This document shows, piece after piece, positions 21,314 through 30,925 of a DNA stretch of 64,000 bases. The position numbers and the translations under genes are program-made. Position 1 is the stretch's first letter; every line of letters starts with the position of its first letter. This DNA comes from CAVXNP01 sp963763305. GTDB taxonomy: Bacteria > Pseudomonadota > Gammaproteobacteria > Xanthomonadales > Rhodanobacteraceae. The notes under the pieces are model-generated. The model was not told the origin of the DNA. It saw nothing but the letters and a program-made list of their open reading frames with translations, and ran no database searches. Location: positions 2,418,001 through 2,482,000 of the forward strand of contig CAVXNP010000001.1 of assembly GCA_963763305.1 (NCBI GenBank), read 5' to 3'.

Positions 21314-21446
21314 GGGTCCTGTTGCCGCTGGCAGGTGCGGCGCGCCAACATTCCCGGCGTACAGCGGTAGTGGTTGTAGGTAGTGCGGAGCGGCGAGAAG
21401 CCGCTCCGGTTCACAGTATTCGTTCTTTCGACAACAGGACACGGTT

Positions 21447-21758
21447 ATGGCGAACCAGAAGATTCGCATTCGGCTCAAGGCGTACGATCATCGTCTGATC
21501 GACCGCTCGGCCAGCGAGATCGTCGAGACGGCCAAGCGCACCGGCGCTACGGTACTCGGCCCGATCCCGCTCCCGACCAAGATCGAGCGTTACACCATTC
21601 TGGTGTCGCCGCACGTCGACAAGGATGCACGCGACCAGTACGAGACCCGTACGCACAAGCGTGTGCTCGACATCGTCGACCCCAACGACAAGACCGTGGA
21701 CGCGCTCATGAAGCTTGATCTCGCCGCTGGCGTCGATGTTCAGATCAAGCTCGGTTGA
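21447..21758 (+). CDS. rpsJ: 30S ribosomal protein S10
   Basis: 103 residues, intact (MANQKIRIRLKAYDHRLIDR). S10 is part of the 30S head and, as NusE, takes part in antitermination with NusB and NusG. First gene of the S10 operon; rplC follows by 20 bp. Confidence 0.98.
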   Translation: MANQKIRIRLKAYDHRLIDRSASEIVETAKRTGATVLGPIPLPTKIERYTILVSPHVDKDARDQYETRTHKRVLDIVDPNDKTVDALMKLDLAAGVDVQIKLG

Positions 21759-21778
21759 GCGATAGACAGGATACGAAG

Positions 21779-22423
21779 ATGAGTATCGGACTGGTTGGCC
21801 GCAAATGCGGCATGAGCCGAATCTTCACTGAGGATGGCCGCTCGATTCCGGTGACGCTGATTGAAGCGACGCCGAATCGCGTGACCCAGGTGAAGACGGA
21901 CGAGAATGATGGTTACAGCGCCGATCCAGGTTGCCGCGGGCGTCAAGCGCGCCTCGCTGCTGACGCAGCCGCTGAAGGGTCATTACGCCAAGGCCAAGGT
22001 TGAGCCGGGTCGTGGTCTGTGGGAGTTCCGCCTGTCCTCCGCGGACGACTCGGCAAGTACGACGTGGGCGCCGAGATCAAGGCGGACGACGTGTTCAGCG
22101 TCGGCCAGATCGTCGACGTCGCCGGCGTGTCCAAGGGCAAGGGCTTCCAGGGCACGATCAAGCGCTGGAACTTCAAGATGGGCGACGCCACCCACGGTAA
22201 CTCGCTGTCGCATCGCGCGCCGGGTTCGATCGGTCAGCGTCAGACCCCGGGTCGCGTGTTTCCCGGCAAGAAAATGTCCGGCCACATGGGTGCGGTCAAC
22301 CGCACGCAGCAGGGGCTGGAAGTGGTCAAGGTCGACGTCGAGCGTCATCTGATCGCGGTGAAGGGTGCGGTGCCGGGTGCTACCGGTGGCGACGTCATCA
22401 TCCGCCCGACGACCAAGGGTTGA
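21779..22423 (+). CDS. rplC: 50S ribosomal protein L3 (two compensating frameshifts)
   Basis: L3 starts MSIGLVGRKCGMSRIF. A +1 near 21925 (before IQVAAGVKRASLL) and a -1 near 22053 (before LGKYDVGAEIKADDVF) cancel. The gene ends in frame with RHLIAVKGAVPGATGGDVIIRPTTKG. The locus is 645 nt, giving 214 residues. The middle 43 codons are misread. Confidence 0.94.
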
Positions 22424-22434
22424 GGAGAGACGCC

Positions 22435-23039
22435 ATGGAACTCAATGTCATTGGCGCCAAGCCGCTCAGCGTGTCCGACGAAGTGTTCGGCGCCGAGTTC
22501 AAGCAGGCCCTGGTTCACCAGGTGGTGGTTGCCTACCAGGCCGGCGGTCGCGCCGGCACCAAGGCGCAGCTGTCGCGCGGTGAGATGTCCGGTACCACCA
22601 AGAAGTTCAAGAAGCAGAAGGGCGGCGGCGCGCGCCACGGCGACTACCGCGCCCCGATCTTCGTCGGCGGTGGCGTCACGTTCGCGGCCAAGCCGCGCAG
22701 CTACGAGCAGAAGGTCAATCGCAAGGCGTATCGCGTCGCGATCCGTTCGATCCTGGCCGAGCTCAATCGCGCCGGTCGCCTGAAGATGGTCGAGAGCTTC
22801 GGCATCGATAGCGCCCAAGACGCACGCGATGGTGGCCAAGCTGGCCGAGCTGGAAGTGTCCGGTCGCGTGCTGCTGGTGTCCGAGGATGCCACCGAGTCG
22901 GCTTACCTGGCTGCGCGCAACATCCCGTATATCAATGTGCTGGACGTCGATGGCGCTCAACCCGGTCAGCCTGGTCGGTTCCGACCACGTGGTGATGACC
23001 GTCGACGCGGTCAAGAAGATCGAGGAGTGGCTGGCATGA
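22435..23039 (+). CDS. rplD: 50S ribosomal protein L4 (two frameshifts)
   Basis: L4 lines the exit tunnel and in E. coli represses the S10 operon. MELNVIGAKPLSVSDEVFG at 22435, then the loop KFKKQKGGGARHGDYRAPIF. Extra bases near 22817 (before KTHAMVAKLAEL) and 22951 (before LNPVSLVGSDHVVMTV). Stop TGA 23037-23039 overlaps the rplW start (ATGA). Corrected length 200 residues. Confidence 0.94.
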
Positions 23040-23331
23040 GCAACGAACGCATTCTCGATACGCTGCGCGCGCCGCACATCTCCGAGAAGGCGGCGCGCCT
23101 GGCCGAGCACAACCAGTACGTATTCGTGGTCGCCCCCGACGGCAACCAAGGCCGATGTCCGCTGCGGCGGTGGAAGGGATGTTCGACGTCAAGGTCGAGC
23201 AGGTCAACCTCGTCAACACCAAGGGCAAGGTGAAGTCTTTCCGTTTCCGCGCTGGCAACCGTCAGGGCAAGCGCAAGGCCTATGTGCGACTTGCCGATGG
23301 CCAGACCATCGACGTGTCGGCCAAGGCCTGA
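23036..23331 (+). CDS. rplW: 50S ribosomal protein L23 (two frameshifts)
   Basis: L23 sits at the tunnel exit and docks trigger factor and SRP. MSNERILDTLRAPHISEKAARLAEHNQYVFVV at 23036, coupled to rplD by a 4-bp overlap. Two extra bases near 23148 and 23160 precede AAVEGMFDVKVEQVNLVNTKGK. Corrected length 97 residues. Confidence 0.92.
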
Positions 23332-23349
23332 GCCAGGAGTTGAATTGAG

Positions 23350-24179
23350 ATGGCACTGATCAACTCACAAGCCGACCTCGCCGGGACGTCGTGACGCGGT
23401 AAGCGTCCGCACCGAAGGTCTGCACAAGGGCGCCCCGTACGCGCCGCTGACCGAATCGCAGTCCAAGTCCGGTGGCCGCAACCATCAACGGTCGCATCAC
23501 CGTGCGTCATCGTGGCGGCGGTCACAAGCAGCAGTACCGCATCATCGATTTCAAGCGCGACAAGGAAGGCATTGCCGCCAAGGTCGAGCGTATCGAATAC
23601 GATCCGAACCGCACCGCGCACATCGCGTTGCTGTGCTACGCCGACGGCGAGCGCCGCTACATCATCGCGCCCAAGGGCGTGGTGGCCGGTGATCGCCTGG
23701 TGTCCGGCTCGGATGCGCCGATCAAGGCCGGCAACTGCCTGCCGCTGCGCAACATCCCGGTCGGGTCAGCACCATCCATTGCATCGAGATGAAGGCCCGG
23801 CAAGGGCGCGCAGATCGCCCGCAGCGCCGGCGCTTCGGTGCAGCTGGTGGCGCGCGAGTCCGGTTATGCCACGCTGCGTCTTCGCTCCGGCGAGATGCGT
23901 CGGGTGCCGATCGACTGCCGCGCCACCATCGGCGAAGTGGGCAACTCCGAGCACAGCCTGAAGAAGCTGGGCAAGGCCGGCGCCAAGCGCTGGCTCGGCA
24001 TCCGTCCGACCGTTCGCGGTGTGGTGATGAACCCGGTCGACCATCCGCATGGCGGTGGTGAAGGCAAGACCTCCGGTGGCCGTCATCCGGTCAGCCCGTG
24101 GGGTACGCCGGCCAAGGGCTACAAGACCCGCAACAACAAGCGCACGCAGCAGTTCATCGTGCGTCGTCGCACCAAGTAA
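23350..24179 (+). CDS. rplB: 50S ribosomal protein L2 (four frameshift sites)
   Basis: L2 is needed for peptidyl transferase and subunit joining. Starts MALIN at 23350; the frame breaks near 23366 (before YKPTSPGRR), 23483 (before INGRITVRHRGGGHKQQ), 23767 and 23793 (around STIHCIEMKPGKGAQ). The conserved C-terminal VVMNPVDHPHGGGEGKT is clean. Net five extra bases; corrected length 274 residues. Confidence 0.94.
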
Positions 24180-24192
24180 CAGGAAACCGATC

Positions 24193-24465
24193 ATGCCACG
24201 CTCTCTAAAGAAAGGTCCGTTCGTCGACCTGCACCTCGTAAAGAAGGTGGAAGCCGCCGTTTCCGCCAACAACAAGCGTCCGATCAAGACCTGGTCGCGC
24301 CGCTCGATGATCCTGCCGGAAATGGTCGGCTTGACCATCGCCATCCACAACGGTCGCCAGCACGTGCCGGTCCTGGTCAACGAGAACATGGTCGGGCACA
24401 AGCTCGGCGAGTTCGCGGTGACCCGTACCTTCAAGGGCCATGGCGGCGACAGGAAGGGCAAGTGA
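24193..24465 (+). CDS. rpsS: 30S ribosomal protein S19
   Basis: 90 residues, intact: MPRSLKKGPFVDLHLVKKVE to KGHGGDRKGK. S19 binds 16S rRNA in the head near S13. The stop TGA shares one base with the rplV start, indicating coupled translation. Confidence 0.97.
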   Translation: MPRSLKKGPFVDLHLVKKVEAAVSANNKRPIKTWSRRSMILPEMVGLTIAIHNGRQHVPVLVNENMVGHKLGEFAVTRTFKGHGGDRKGK

Positions 24466-24801
24466 TGAGCACCGAAGCCAAAGCGATCCTGCGCAGCGCC
24501 CGCATCTCGGCGCAGAAGGCCCGCCTGGTTGCCGACCTGGTCCGCGGTCTCCCCGTGGGCCGGGCCAGCGACGTGCTGCAGTTCACCAACAAGAAGGCCG
24601 CGGCACCTTGTCCGCAAGGTGCTGCTGTCGGCCGTCGCCAACGCCGAGAACAATCTCGGCGCGGACGTCGACGAGCTGAAGGTCTCGCGCATCTTCGTCG
24701 ACGAAGGTCCGACGATGAAGCGCATGCAAGCCCGCGCCAAAGGCCGCGGTTCGCGCATTCTCAAGCGCACCAGCCACATCACTGTGGTTGTTGGTAACTG
24801 A
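24465..24801 (+). CDS. rplV: 50S ribosomal protein L22 (one frameshift)
   Basis: L22 contacts all 23S domains and lines the exit tunnel. MSTEAKAILRSARISAQKARLVADLVRG at 24465; one extra base near 24602 precedes HLVRKVLLSAVANAENN. The tunnel loop (MKRMQARAKGRGSRILKRTSHITVVV) is intact. Corrected length about 111 residues. Confidence 0.93.
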
Positions 24802-24816
24802 CCGGGGACAAAGACG

Positions 24817-25571
24817 ATGGGTCATAAAGTTCATCCCACCGGTATCCGCCTCGGCATTGCCAAGGACTGGAACTCGAAGTGGTTCGCAAACAAGGGTGAG
24901 TACGCGCAGTACCTGGCGGCCGACCTCAAGGTTCGCGAGATGCTGTCGCAAGAAGCTCGCCGCAGGCCGGCATCTCCAAGATCCTGATCGAGCGTCCGGC
25001 CAAGACCGCCCGCGTGACGATTCACACCGCCCGTCCGGGCGTGGTGATCGGCAAGAAGGGCGAGGACATCGAGAAGCTGCGCAAGGAAGTCAGCCAGATG
25101 ATGGGCGTTCCGGCGCACATCAACGTCAGCGAAGTGCGCAAGCCGGAGCTCGACGCGCAGCTGGTGGCCGAGTCGATCGCGCAGCAGCTCGAGCGCCGCA
25201 TCATGTTCCGCCGCGCCATGAAGCGCTCGGTCGGCAACGCGATGCGCCTGGGCGCGCTGGGCGTGAAGATCAACGTCTCCGGCCGCTTGAACGGTGCCGA
25301 GATCGCCCGTTCGGAGTGGAGCCGCGAAGGTCGCGTGCCGCTGCATACGCTGCGTGCGGACATCGACTACGGCTTTGCCGAGGCGAAGACCACCTACGGC
25401 ATCATCGGCATCAAGGTGTGGATCTACAAGGGCGAGATCTTCGATCTGGCCCAGGCCACCCAGGATGCGAAGGACGAGCAGTCGCAGCCGCGCCGTGATG
25501 GTGGCGAAGGTCGTCGTAACGATTCGCGTCGCGAGGCCGGTGACGGCCGCCGCGAGCGGACTGCGAAGTAA
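24817..25571 (+). CDS. rpsC: 30S ribosomal protein S3 (two frameshifts)
   Basis: S3 is part of the mRNA entry site helicase. MGHKVHPTGIRLGIAKDWNS at 24817; shifts near 24951 (TCGCAAG before KKLAA) and 24967, then clean through the KH domain (TARPGVVIGKKGEDIEKLRKEV) to a charged Arg-rich tail. Corrected length about 250 residues. The tail after residue 210 (QPRRDGGEGRRNDSRREAG) is longer than in E. coli. Confidence 0.94.
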
Positions 25572-25582
25572 GGAGCGTTGCC

Positions 25583-25996
25583 ATGTTGCAACCCAAGCGA
25601 ACCAAGTACCGCAAGCAGTTCAAGGGCCGTAACGACGGTCTGGCCCAGTGCTCCAACCTCGTCAGCTTCGGCGAGTACGGCCTGAAGGCGACCACGCACG
25701 GCGCGCTCACCGCGCGCCAGATCGAGGCGGCCCGTCGTTGCATCACCCGCTTCGTCAAGCGCGGCGGCAAGTTGTGGATCCGCGTGTTCCCGGACAAGCC
25801 GATCACCAAGAAGCCGATCGAAGTGCGCATGGGCGCGGGCAAGGGCAGCGTCGAGTTCTGGGTCGCCCCGATCCAGCCCGGCCGCATGCTGTATGAAATC
25901 GAGGGCGTCGACGAGACGACGGCACGCGAGGCGTTCCGCCTGGCCGCCGCCAAGCTGTCGGTGCAGACCCAGTTTGTGACCCGGGCGGTGATGTGA
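25583..25996 (+). CDS. rplP: 50S ribosomal protein L16
   Basis: 137 residues, intact: MLQPKRTKYRKQFKGRNDGL. L16 organises the A-site tRNA elbow region. The stop TGA ends on the A of the rpmC ATG (one-base overlap). Confidence 0.97.
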   Translation: MLQPKRTKYRKQFKGRNDGLAQCSNLVSFGEYGLKATTHGALTARQIEAARRCITRFVKRGGKLWIRVFPDKPITKKPIEVRMGAGKGSVEFWVAPIQPGRMLYEIEGVDETTAREAFRLAAAKLSVQTQFVTRAVM

Positions 25997-26181
25997 TGGC
26001 CACCAAAGAAATCAACAACAAGTCGGTCGAAGAGCTGAACCAGCATCTGCTGGACCTTCGCAAGGAGCAGTTCAACCTGCGCATGCAGAAGGGCTCCGGC
26101 CAGCTCAACCAGCCGCACCAGCTGCGCCGCGTTCGGCGCGACATCGCCCGCACGAAGTTCGTGCTCGGCGGCAAGAAGTAA
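25996..26181 (+). CDS. rpmC: 50S ribosomal protein L29
   Basis: 61 residues, intact: MATKEINNKSVEELNQHLLDL to KFVLGGKK. ATG 25996 is chosen over the in-frame GTG at 25993 by homology and because of the coupled overlap with rplP. L29 sits beside L23 at the tunnel exit. Confidence 0.96.
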   Translation: MATKEINNKSVEELNQHLLDLRKEQFNLRMQKGSGQLNQPHQLRRVRRDIARTKFVLGGKK

Positions 26182-26193
26182 GGGACGGCGGAC

Positions 26194-26490
26194 ATGAGCG
26201 ACAACCAGGTTCAAGAACAGAAGAAGCAGGCGCGCACCCTCCAGGGCCGCGTGACCAGCAACAAGATGGACAAGACGGTCACCGTGCTGGTGGAGCGTCA
26301 GGTACAGCACTGGCTGCTCGGCAAGATCATTCGCCGTTCGACCAAGCTGCACGCGCAGGACGATCTCGGTGCCAACGAGGGTGACTTCGTGCGCATTGCC
26401 GAGTGCCGTCCGCTGTCCAAGACCAAGCACCACCGCGTGGTTGAAATCATCACGCGCGCCAACGCGTCTAAGGGAGGCATGCAGACATGA
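26194..26490 (+). CDS. rpsQ: 30S ribosomal protein S17
   Basis: 98 residues, intact. The core RTLQGRVTSNKMDKTVTVLVER is typical; the first dozen residues form a Gln/Lys-rich extension common in this order. Its stop overlaps the rplN start by ATGA. Confidence 0.97.
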   Translation: MSDNQVQEQKKQARTLQGRVTSNKMDKTVTVLVERQVQHWLLGKIIRRSTKLHAQDDLGANEGDFVRIAECRPLSKTKHHRVVEIITRANASKGGMQT

Positions 26491-26855
26491 TCCAGATGCA
26501 AAGCACGCTTTCCGCAGCGGACAACAGCGGCGCGAAGGAACTGATGTGCATCAAGGTGCTCGGTGGCTCCAAGCGCCGTTATGCCGCGATCGGTGACGTC
26601 ATCAAGGTCACCGTCAAGGATGCGATTCCGCGCGGCAAGGTAAAGAAGGGTGAGGTGTACAATGCCGTGGTGGTTCGTACCGCCAAGGGTGTGCGCCGTC
26701 CCGATGGCTCGCTGATCCGTTTCGACGGCAATGCAGCGGTGCTCCTCAACAACAAGCTCGAGCCGATCGGCACCCGTATTTTCGGGCCGGTGACGCGCGA
26801 GCTGCGCAGCGAGAAGTTCATGAAGATCGTCTCGCTCGCGCCCGAAGTGCTCTGA
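26487..26855 (+). CDS. rplN: 50S ribosomal protein L14
   Basis: 122 residues, intact: MIQMQSTLSAADNSGAKELMCIKVLGGSKRRYA begins the universal L14 fold. L14 forms bridges to the 30S. It opens the spc operon in E. coli, but here it overlaps rpsQ by four bases, so S10 and spc are likely one transcript. Confidence 0.97.
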   Translation: MIQMQSTLSAADNSGAKELMCIKVLGGSKRRYAAIGDVIKVTVKDAIPRGKVKKGEVYNAVVVRTAKGVRRPDGSLIRFDGNAAVLLNNKLEPIGTRIFGPVTRELRSEKFMKIVSLAPEVL

Positions 26856-26870
26856 GCGGAGATCACGACT

Positions 26871-27186
<316 letters not shown>

Positions 27187-27198
27187 GGAACCGATGTC

Positions 27199-27738
27199 AT
27201 GACGCGCCTTGAAACGTTTTACAAAGAGCGGTAATGTCCGAAGCTCACCGAGCGTTCGGCTACCAGAACGTGATGCAGGTTCCGCGCATCACCAAGATCA
27301 CCCTGAACATGGGCGTGGGCGAGGCTGCCGGCAACAAGAAGATGCTGGACAATGCCGTTGCCGACATGGCCAAGATCGCCGGTCAGAAGCCGATCACGAC
27401 CAAGGCGCGCGTTTCCGTGGCCTCGTTCAAGATCCGCGACGGCTGGCCGATCGGTTGCAAGGTCACCTTGCGCCGCGCCCAGATGTGGGAGTTCCTCGAT
27501 CGTCTGATCAATGTCTCCCTGCCCGCGTACCCGCGACTTCCGCGGCGTGTCCGGCAAGGCGTTCGATGGCCGCGGCAACTACAACTTCGGCGTGAAGGAA
27601 CAGATCATCTTCCCGGAGATCGATTTCGACCAGATCGACGCGATGCGTGGCATGGATATCTCCATCACCACCACCGCCAAGACCGACGACGAAGCCAAGG
27701 CGCTGCTCGAAGCGTTCGGCTTCCCGTTCCGCCACTGA
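27199..27738 (+). CDS. rplE: 50S ribosomal protein L5 (several compensating indels)
   Basis: L5 binds 5S rRNA and touches P-site tRNA. MTRLETFYKER at 27199 runs into an apparent stop at 27232, yet PKLTER and then FGYQNVMQVPRITKITLNMGVGEA follow. This needs small indels near 27230 and 27255, and a +1 near 27524 before RTRDFRGVSGKAFDGRGNYNFG. The locus is 540 nt and ends in the starting frame; 179 residues when repaired. Confidence 0.92.
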
Positions 27739-27753
27739 TACGCGAGAGATTCC

Positions 27754-28059
27754 ATGGCCAAGACCTCAATGGTGAACCGCGATATCAAGCGGACCAAGCT
27801 CGTCAAGAAGTACGCCGCCAAGCGCGCCGAACTGAAGGCGATCGTGCTGAGCCCCACCGCCTCGTATGACGAGAAGATGGACGCGCAGACCAAGCTGCAG
27901 AAGCTGCCGCGCGATGCGAGCCCGGTTCGCCAGCGCACCCGTTGCGCGCTGACCGGTCGTCCGCGCGCCGTGTACGCCAAGTTCGGCCTCGGCCGCAACA
28001 AGCTGCGCGAAGCGACCATGCGTGGTGACGTGCCGGGTCTGCGCAAGGCCAGCTGGTAA
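27754..28059 (+). CDS. rpsN: 30S ribosomal protein S14 (long, zinc-free form)
   Basis: 101 residues, intact: MAKTSMVNRDIKRTKLVKKYAAKR. This is the long C-minus form without the four zinc cysteines of the short form. Located 15 bp after rplE. Confidence 0.97.
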   Translation: MAKTSMVNRDIKRTKLVKKYAAKRAELKAIVLSPTASYDEKMDAQTKLQKLPRDASPVRQRTRCALTGRPRAVYAKFGLGRNKLREATMRGDVPGLRKASW

Positions 28060-28150
28060 TACTGTTGCAAGGCGTCGCGGCCCGGCCTCGGCGTCCATGT
28101 TGCGAGGCGGCCCTGGCCGTTGTCCACGATGCGATTCCTGGCATCGATAT

Positions 28151-28179
28151 TCGCCAATAGCCGGAAAAGCTGATACACT
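28151..28179 (+). promoter_or_regulatory. Candidate internal promoter upstream of rpsH
   Basis: TCGCCA (28151-28156), 17-bp spacer, extended -10 TGATACACT (28171-28179). It lies in the 222-bp gap between rpsN and rpsH, the longest gap inside the S10-spc block. An 11-bp stem with two G-T pairs (28180-28190 with 28196-28206) follows at once. Confidence 0.5.
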
Positions 28180-28281
28180 CGTCGGTCTGCGCAATGCAGG
28201 CTGACGTGTTTCGTCGGCTCACAATCTAGAATTGATTTCCGGTTTATATCGGATATCGGTGCACTCTGAAGGATTTTTTTC

Positions 28282-28677
28282 ATGAGCATGACTGATCCCA
28301 TCGCCGATCTGTTTACGCGCATCCGCAATGCCCAGCTCACGGGCAAGCCGGACGTAAGCATGCCGTCGTCGAAGTTGAAGGTGGCCATCGCCAACCTTCT
28401 CAAGAACGAGGGTTACATCCTCGACGCCAAGACCTCCAGCGAGGACGGCAAGCCGGTACTTGAGATCAAGCTCAAGTATTTCGAGGGCCGGCCCGCCATC
28501 GAGCGCATCTCCCGAGTCAGCCGTTCCGGCCTGCGCGTTTACCGCGGCAAGGACGAGCTGCCGAAGGTGCTCGGTGGCATGGGTATTTCGATCATTTCGA
28601 CTTCGGCCGGTCTGCTGACCGACGCCCAGGCCCGTTCCAAGGGTCTGGGTGGCGAAGTCATCGGCCAAGTGGCATAA
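28282..28677 (+). CDS. rpsH: 30S ribosomal protein S8
   Basis: 131 residues, intact: MSMTDPIADLFTRIRNAQLTGK to GLGGEVIGQVA. In E. coli S8 represses the spc operon by binding the rplE region. The 222-bp gap upstream with its own promoter-like boxes is unusual. Confidence 0.97.
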   Translation: MSMTDPIADLFTRIRNAQLTGKPDVSMPSSKLKVAIANLLKNEGYILDAKTSSEDGKPVLEIKLKYFEGRPAIERISRVSRSGLRVYRGKDELPKVLGGMGISIISTSAGLLTDAQARSKGLGGEVIGQVA

Positions 28678-28689
28678 GGAGTCGCTACG

Positions 28690-29219
28690 ATGTCCCGTGT
28701 TGCCAAACAACCGATTACCCTGCCCAAGGGTGTCGAGCTGACGATCGCCGACGCCGGCGTTTCCGTGAAGGGCCCCAAGGGCACCTTGTCCGTGCATGCC
28801 ATTTGCCGGGTGTGTCCGTAGCCGTCGAATGACGGTGTCGCGCACGATCGTTCTCGCCGAAGGCGCCGACGACAAGTTCGGCGGTACCGCGCGTGCGCTG
28901 CTGGCCAACATGGTCAAGGGTGTGTCCGCCGGCTACGAGCGCAAGCTGGAGCTGGTTGGCGTGGGTTACCGCGCCTCGATGGCCGGCAAGGCCTTGAATC
29001 TGAGTTGGGTTTTTCCCATCCGGTGGTTTTCGAGACGCCCGAGGGCATCACCTCGAGACGCCCACCCAGACCGAGATGCTGATCAAGGGCGCCAACAAGC
29101 AGGCGGTGGGCCAGGTCGCGGCCAAGATTCGTGCGTTCCGCCCGCCGGAGCCCTACAAGGGCAAGGGTGTGCGGTTCGCCGGTGAGAAGATCACGCTGAA
29201 GGAAGCCAAGAAGGCCTGA
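28690..29219 (+). CDS. rplF: 50S ribosomal protein L6 (several indels, mostly deletions)
   Basis: L6 sits near the sarcin-ricin loop. MSRVAKQPITLPKGVELTIADAGVSVKGPKGTLSV at 28690 is followed by a disordered stretch (28797-28845), then RTIVLAEGADDKFGGTARALLANMVKG and ELVGVGYRASMAGKALNLS. Deletions in TTT and CCC runs near 29005 and 29053 break the next part. KQAVGQVAAKIRAFRPPEPYKGKGVRF is clear. Corrected length about 176 residues. Confidence 0.9.
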
Positions 29220-29316
29220 GTACGCAGTCCTTGCGTGTGGAAGCGGTCGTCCATCGCCGCGCTATTCACAAGAACGCTGTCCTGCAGAACTAACGCCGAT
29301 CCGCTTTCCAGGAATT

Positions 29317-29676
29317 ATGACAATGAACAAGAACGAATCCCGCCTGCGCCGTGCCAAGTCCACGCGCTCGCACATCCGCAAGCTGGCCGTGGCGCGCTTG
29401 TCCGTGCATCGCACCGGCCAGCACCTGTACGCCCAGGTGTTCGACGCTTCCGGCACCAACGTCGTGGCTGCCGCCTCGACGCTGCAGAAGTCGGTCGCCG
29501 AGGGCCTGAAGGGCACCAAGAACCTGACCGCGGCTGCTGCCGTGGGCAAGGCGGTTGCCGAGCGCGCCCTGGCCGCCGGCATCGAGTCGGTGGCGTTCGA
29601 TCGCTCCGGTTTCCGCTACCACGGTCGCATCAAGGCGCTGGCCGATGCCGCGCGCGAGGCTGGCCTGAAGTTCTGA
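29317..29676 (+). CDS. rplR: 50S ribosomal protein L18
   Basis: Up to 119 residues, intact. L18 binds 5S rRNA with L5. Two starts are possible: ATG 29317 (MTMNKNESRLRRAK) or ATG 29323 (MNKNESRLRRAK). The AGGA at 29310-29313 is better spaced for 29323. The conserved C-terminus AFDRSGFRYHGRIKALADAAREAGLKF is present. Confidence 0.95.
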   Translation: MTMNKNESRLRRAKSTRSHIRKLAVARLSVHRTGQHLYAQVFDASGTNVVAAASTLQKSVAEGLKGTKNLTAAAAVGKAVAERALAAGIESVAFDRSGFRYHGRIKALADAAREAGLKF

Positions 29677-29781
29677 TTGACCCGGGGCAGGGTGCTGCGC
29701 GATCCCCACGTGTCACCTACAACTCTAAGCGGCAAAGCCGCAAGAAAAGTCCTGGACGGTCCAGGCATACGGATAGAGAAC

Positions 29782-30292
29782 ATGTCTTCTAACGATCGCG
29801 AAAATTCAGACGGCCTGCTCGAAAAGCTGATCGCCGTCAACCGCGTGGCCAAGACCGTCAAGGGTGGCCGCCAGATGAGCTTCACTGCGCTGACCGTGGT
29901 CGGTGACGGCGAAGGCAAGGTCGGCTTCGGTTATGGCAAGGCGCGCGAAGTGCCCGTCGCCATTTCCAAGGCGATGGAGCGCGCCCGCCGCCAGATGGTC
30001 GAGCATCGACCTCAACAACGGCACCCTGTGGTACGCCATCAAGGCCAACCACGGTGCGGCGCGTGTTTACATGCAGCCGGCCTCCGAGGGTACCGGCGTG
30101 ATCGCCGGTGGCGCCATGCGTGCCGTACTCGAAGTGGTTGGCGTCAAGAACGTGCTGGCCAAGGCGGTCGGTTCGCGCAATCCGATCAACCTGGTGCGCG
30201 CCACGATCAAGGGTCTGCAGGCCATCGCCTCGCCGAAGCAGATCGCGGCCAAGCGCGGCAAGACCGTCGACGAGGTAATGGGCAATGGCTAA
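29782..30292 (+). CDS. rpsE: 30S ribosomal protein S5 (one frameshift)
   Basis: S5 acts in decoding fidelity at the mRNA entrance. MSSNDRENSDGLLEKLIAVNRVAKTVKGGRQ at 29782; one extra base near 30007 (GAGCATC before IDLNNGTLWYAIKANHGA). Corrected length 169 residues. The stop overlaps the rpmD start. Confidence 0.94.
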
Positions 30293-30484
30293 GAACTAAC
30301 GAAACGGCGACCGACCGTGCGCGTGCGCCTGGTCAAGGGCCTGCGCGGTGTGCAGGCGCGTCACCGTCTGAGCGTGAAGGCGCTGGGTCTGGGCAAGCTC
30401 AACGATGTCCGTGAACTGAAGGACAGCCCGCAGGTCCGTGGACTGATCAACACGGTCTATTACCTGGTCCGGGTCGAGGAGTAA
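30285..30484 (+). CDS. rpmD: 50S ribosomal protein L30 (one frameshift)
   Basis: MAKN begins at 30285 inside the end of rpsE. A stop appears four codons later because of a shift near 30298. The correct frame then reads RLVKGLRGVQARHRLSVKALGL to NTVYYLVRVEE. The locus is 200 nt, so net +2 or -1; about 65 residues. Confidence 0.88.
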
Positions 30485-30489
30485 TCATC

Positions 30490-30921
30490 ATGCGTCTGAA
30501 TGACATCAAGCCGGCCGCCGGTTCGCACAAGACGCGTCTGCGCGTCGGTCGCGGCATCGGTTCGGGCCTGGGCAAGACCGCCGGTCGCGGTCACAAGGGT
30601 CAGCACGCTCGCGCGGGCGGCACCCACAAGTTCGGTTTCGAAGGCGGCCAGATGCCGCTGCAGCGCCGGTTGCCGAAGGTCGGCTTCCGTTCGCTGAAGA
30701 AGGCCGAGAGCCAGCAGGTGTTCCTGTACCAGCTGGCCAACCTCAAGACCGACGTGATCGACGTGGTCGCGCTTCACCAGGCCGGCCTGATCGACAGCCG
30801 CGCCAAGAAGGTCAAGGTCGTCGCCAAGGGCGAGATCGGCCGCGCGGTGAAGCTCTCCGGTGTTCTCGCAACGGCTGGTGCCAAGGCCGCGATCGAGGCC
30901 GCCGGCGGTAGCGTGGAGTAA
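30490..30921 (+). CDS. rplO: 50S ribosomal protein L15
   Basis: 143 residues, intact: MRLNDIKPAAGSHKTRLRVGRGIGSGLGKTAGRGHKGQ. The Gly-rich N-terminal arm typical of L15 is complete. secY follows after four bases. Confidence 0.97.
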   Translation: MRLNDIKPAAGSHKTRLRVGRGIGSGLGKTAGRGHKGQHARAGGTHKFGFEGGQMPLQRRLPKVGFRSLKKAESQQVFLYQLANLKTDVIDVVALHQAGLIDSRAKKVKVVAKGEIGRAVKLSGVLATAGAKAAIEAAGGSVE

Positions 30922-30925
30922 TCGC

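Larger units (their letters stand above)
20843..21446 (+). other. Regulatory region between tuf and the S10 operon
   Basis: These 604 bp have no gene that I can support. They contain the tuf terminator (20880-20905), two candidate promoters (21083-21111 and 21242-21269), a hairpin block shared with the rpsL leader (21158-21190) and a second shared hairpin (21281-21304) ending in a T tract. The remaining 130-nt stretch before rpsJ would be mRNA leader, the place where L4 acts on the S10 operon in E. coli. Confidence 0.6.
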
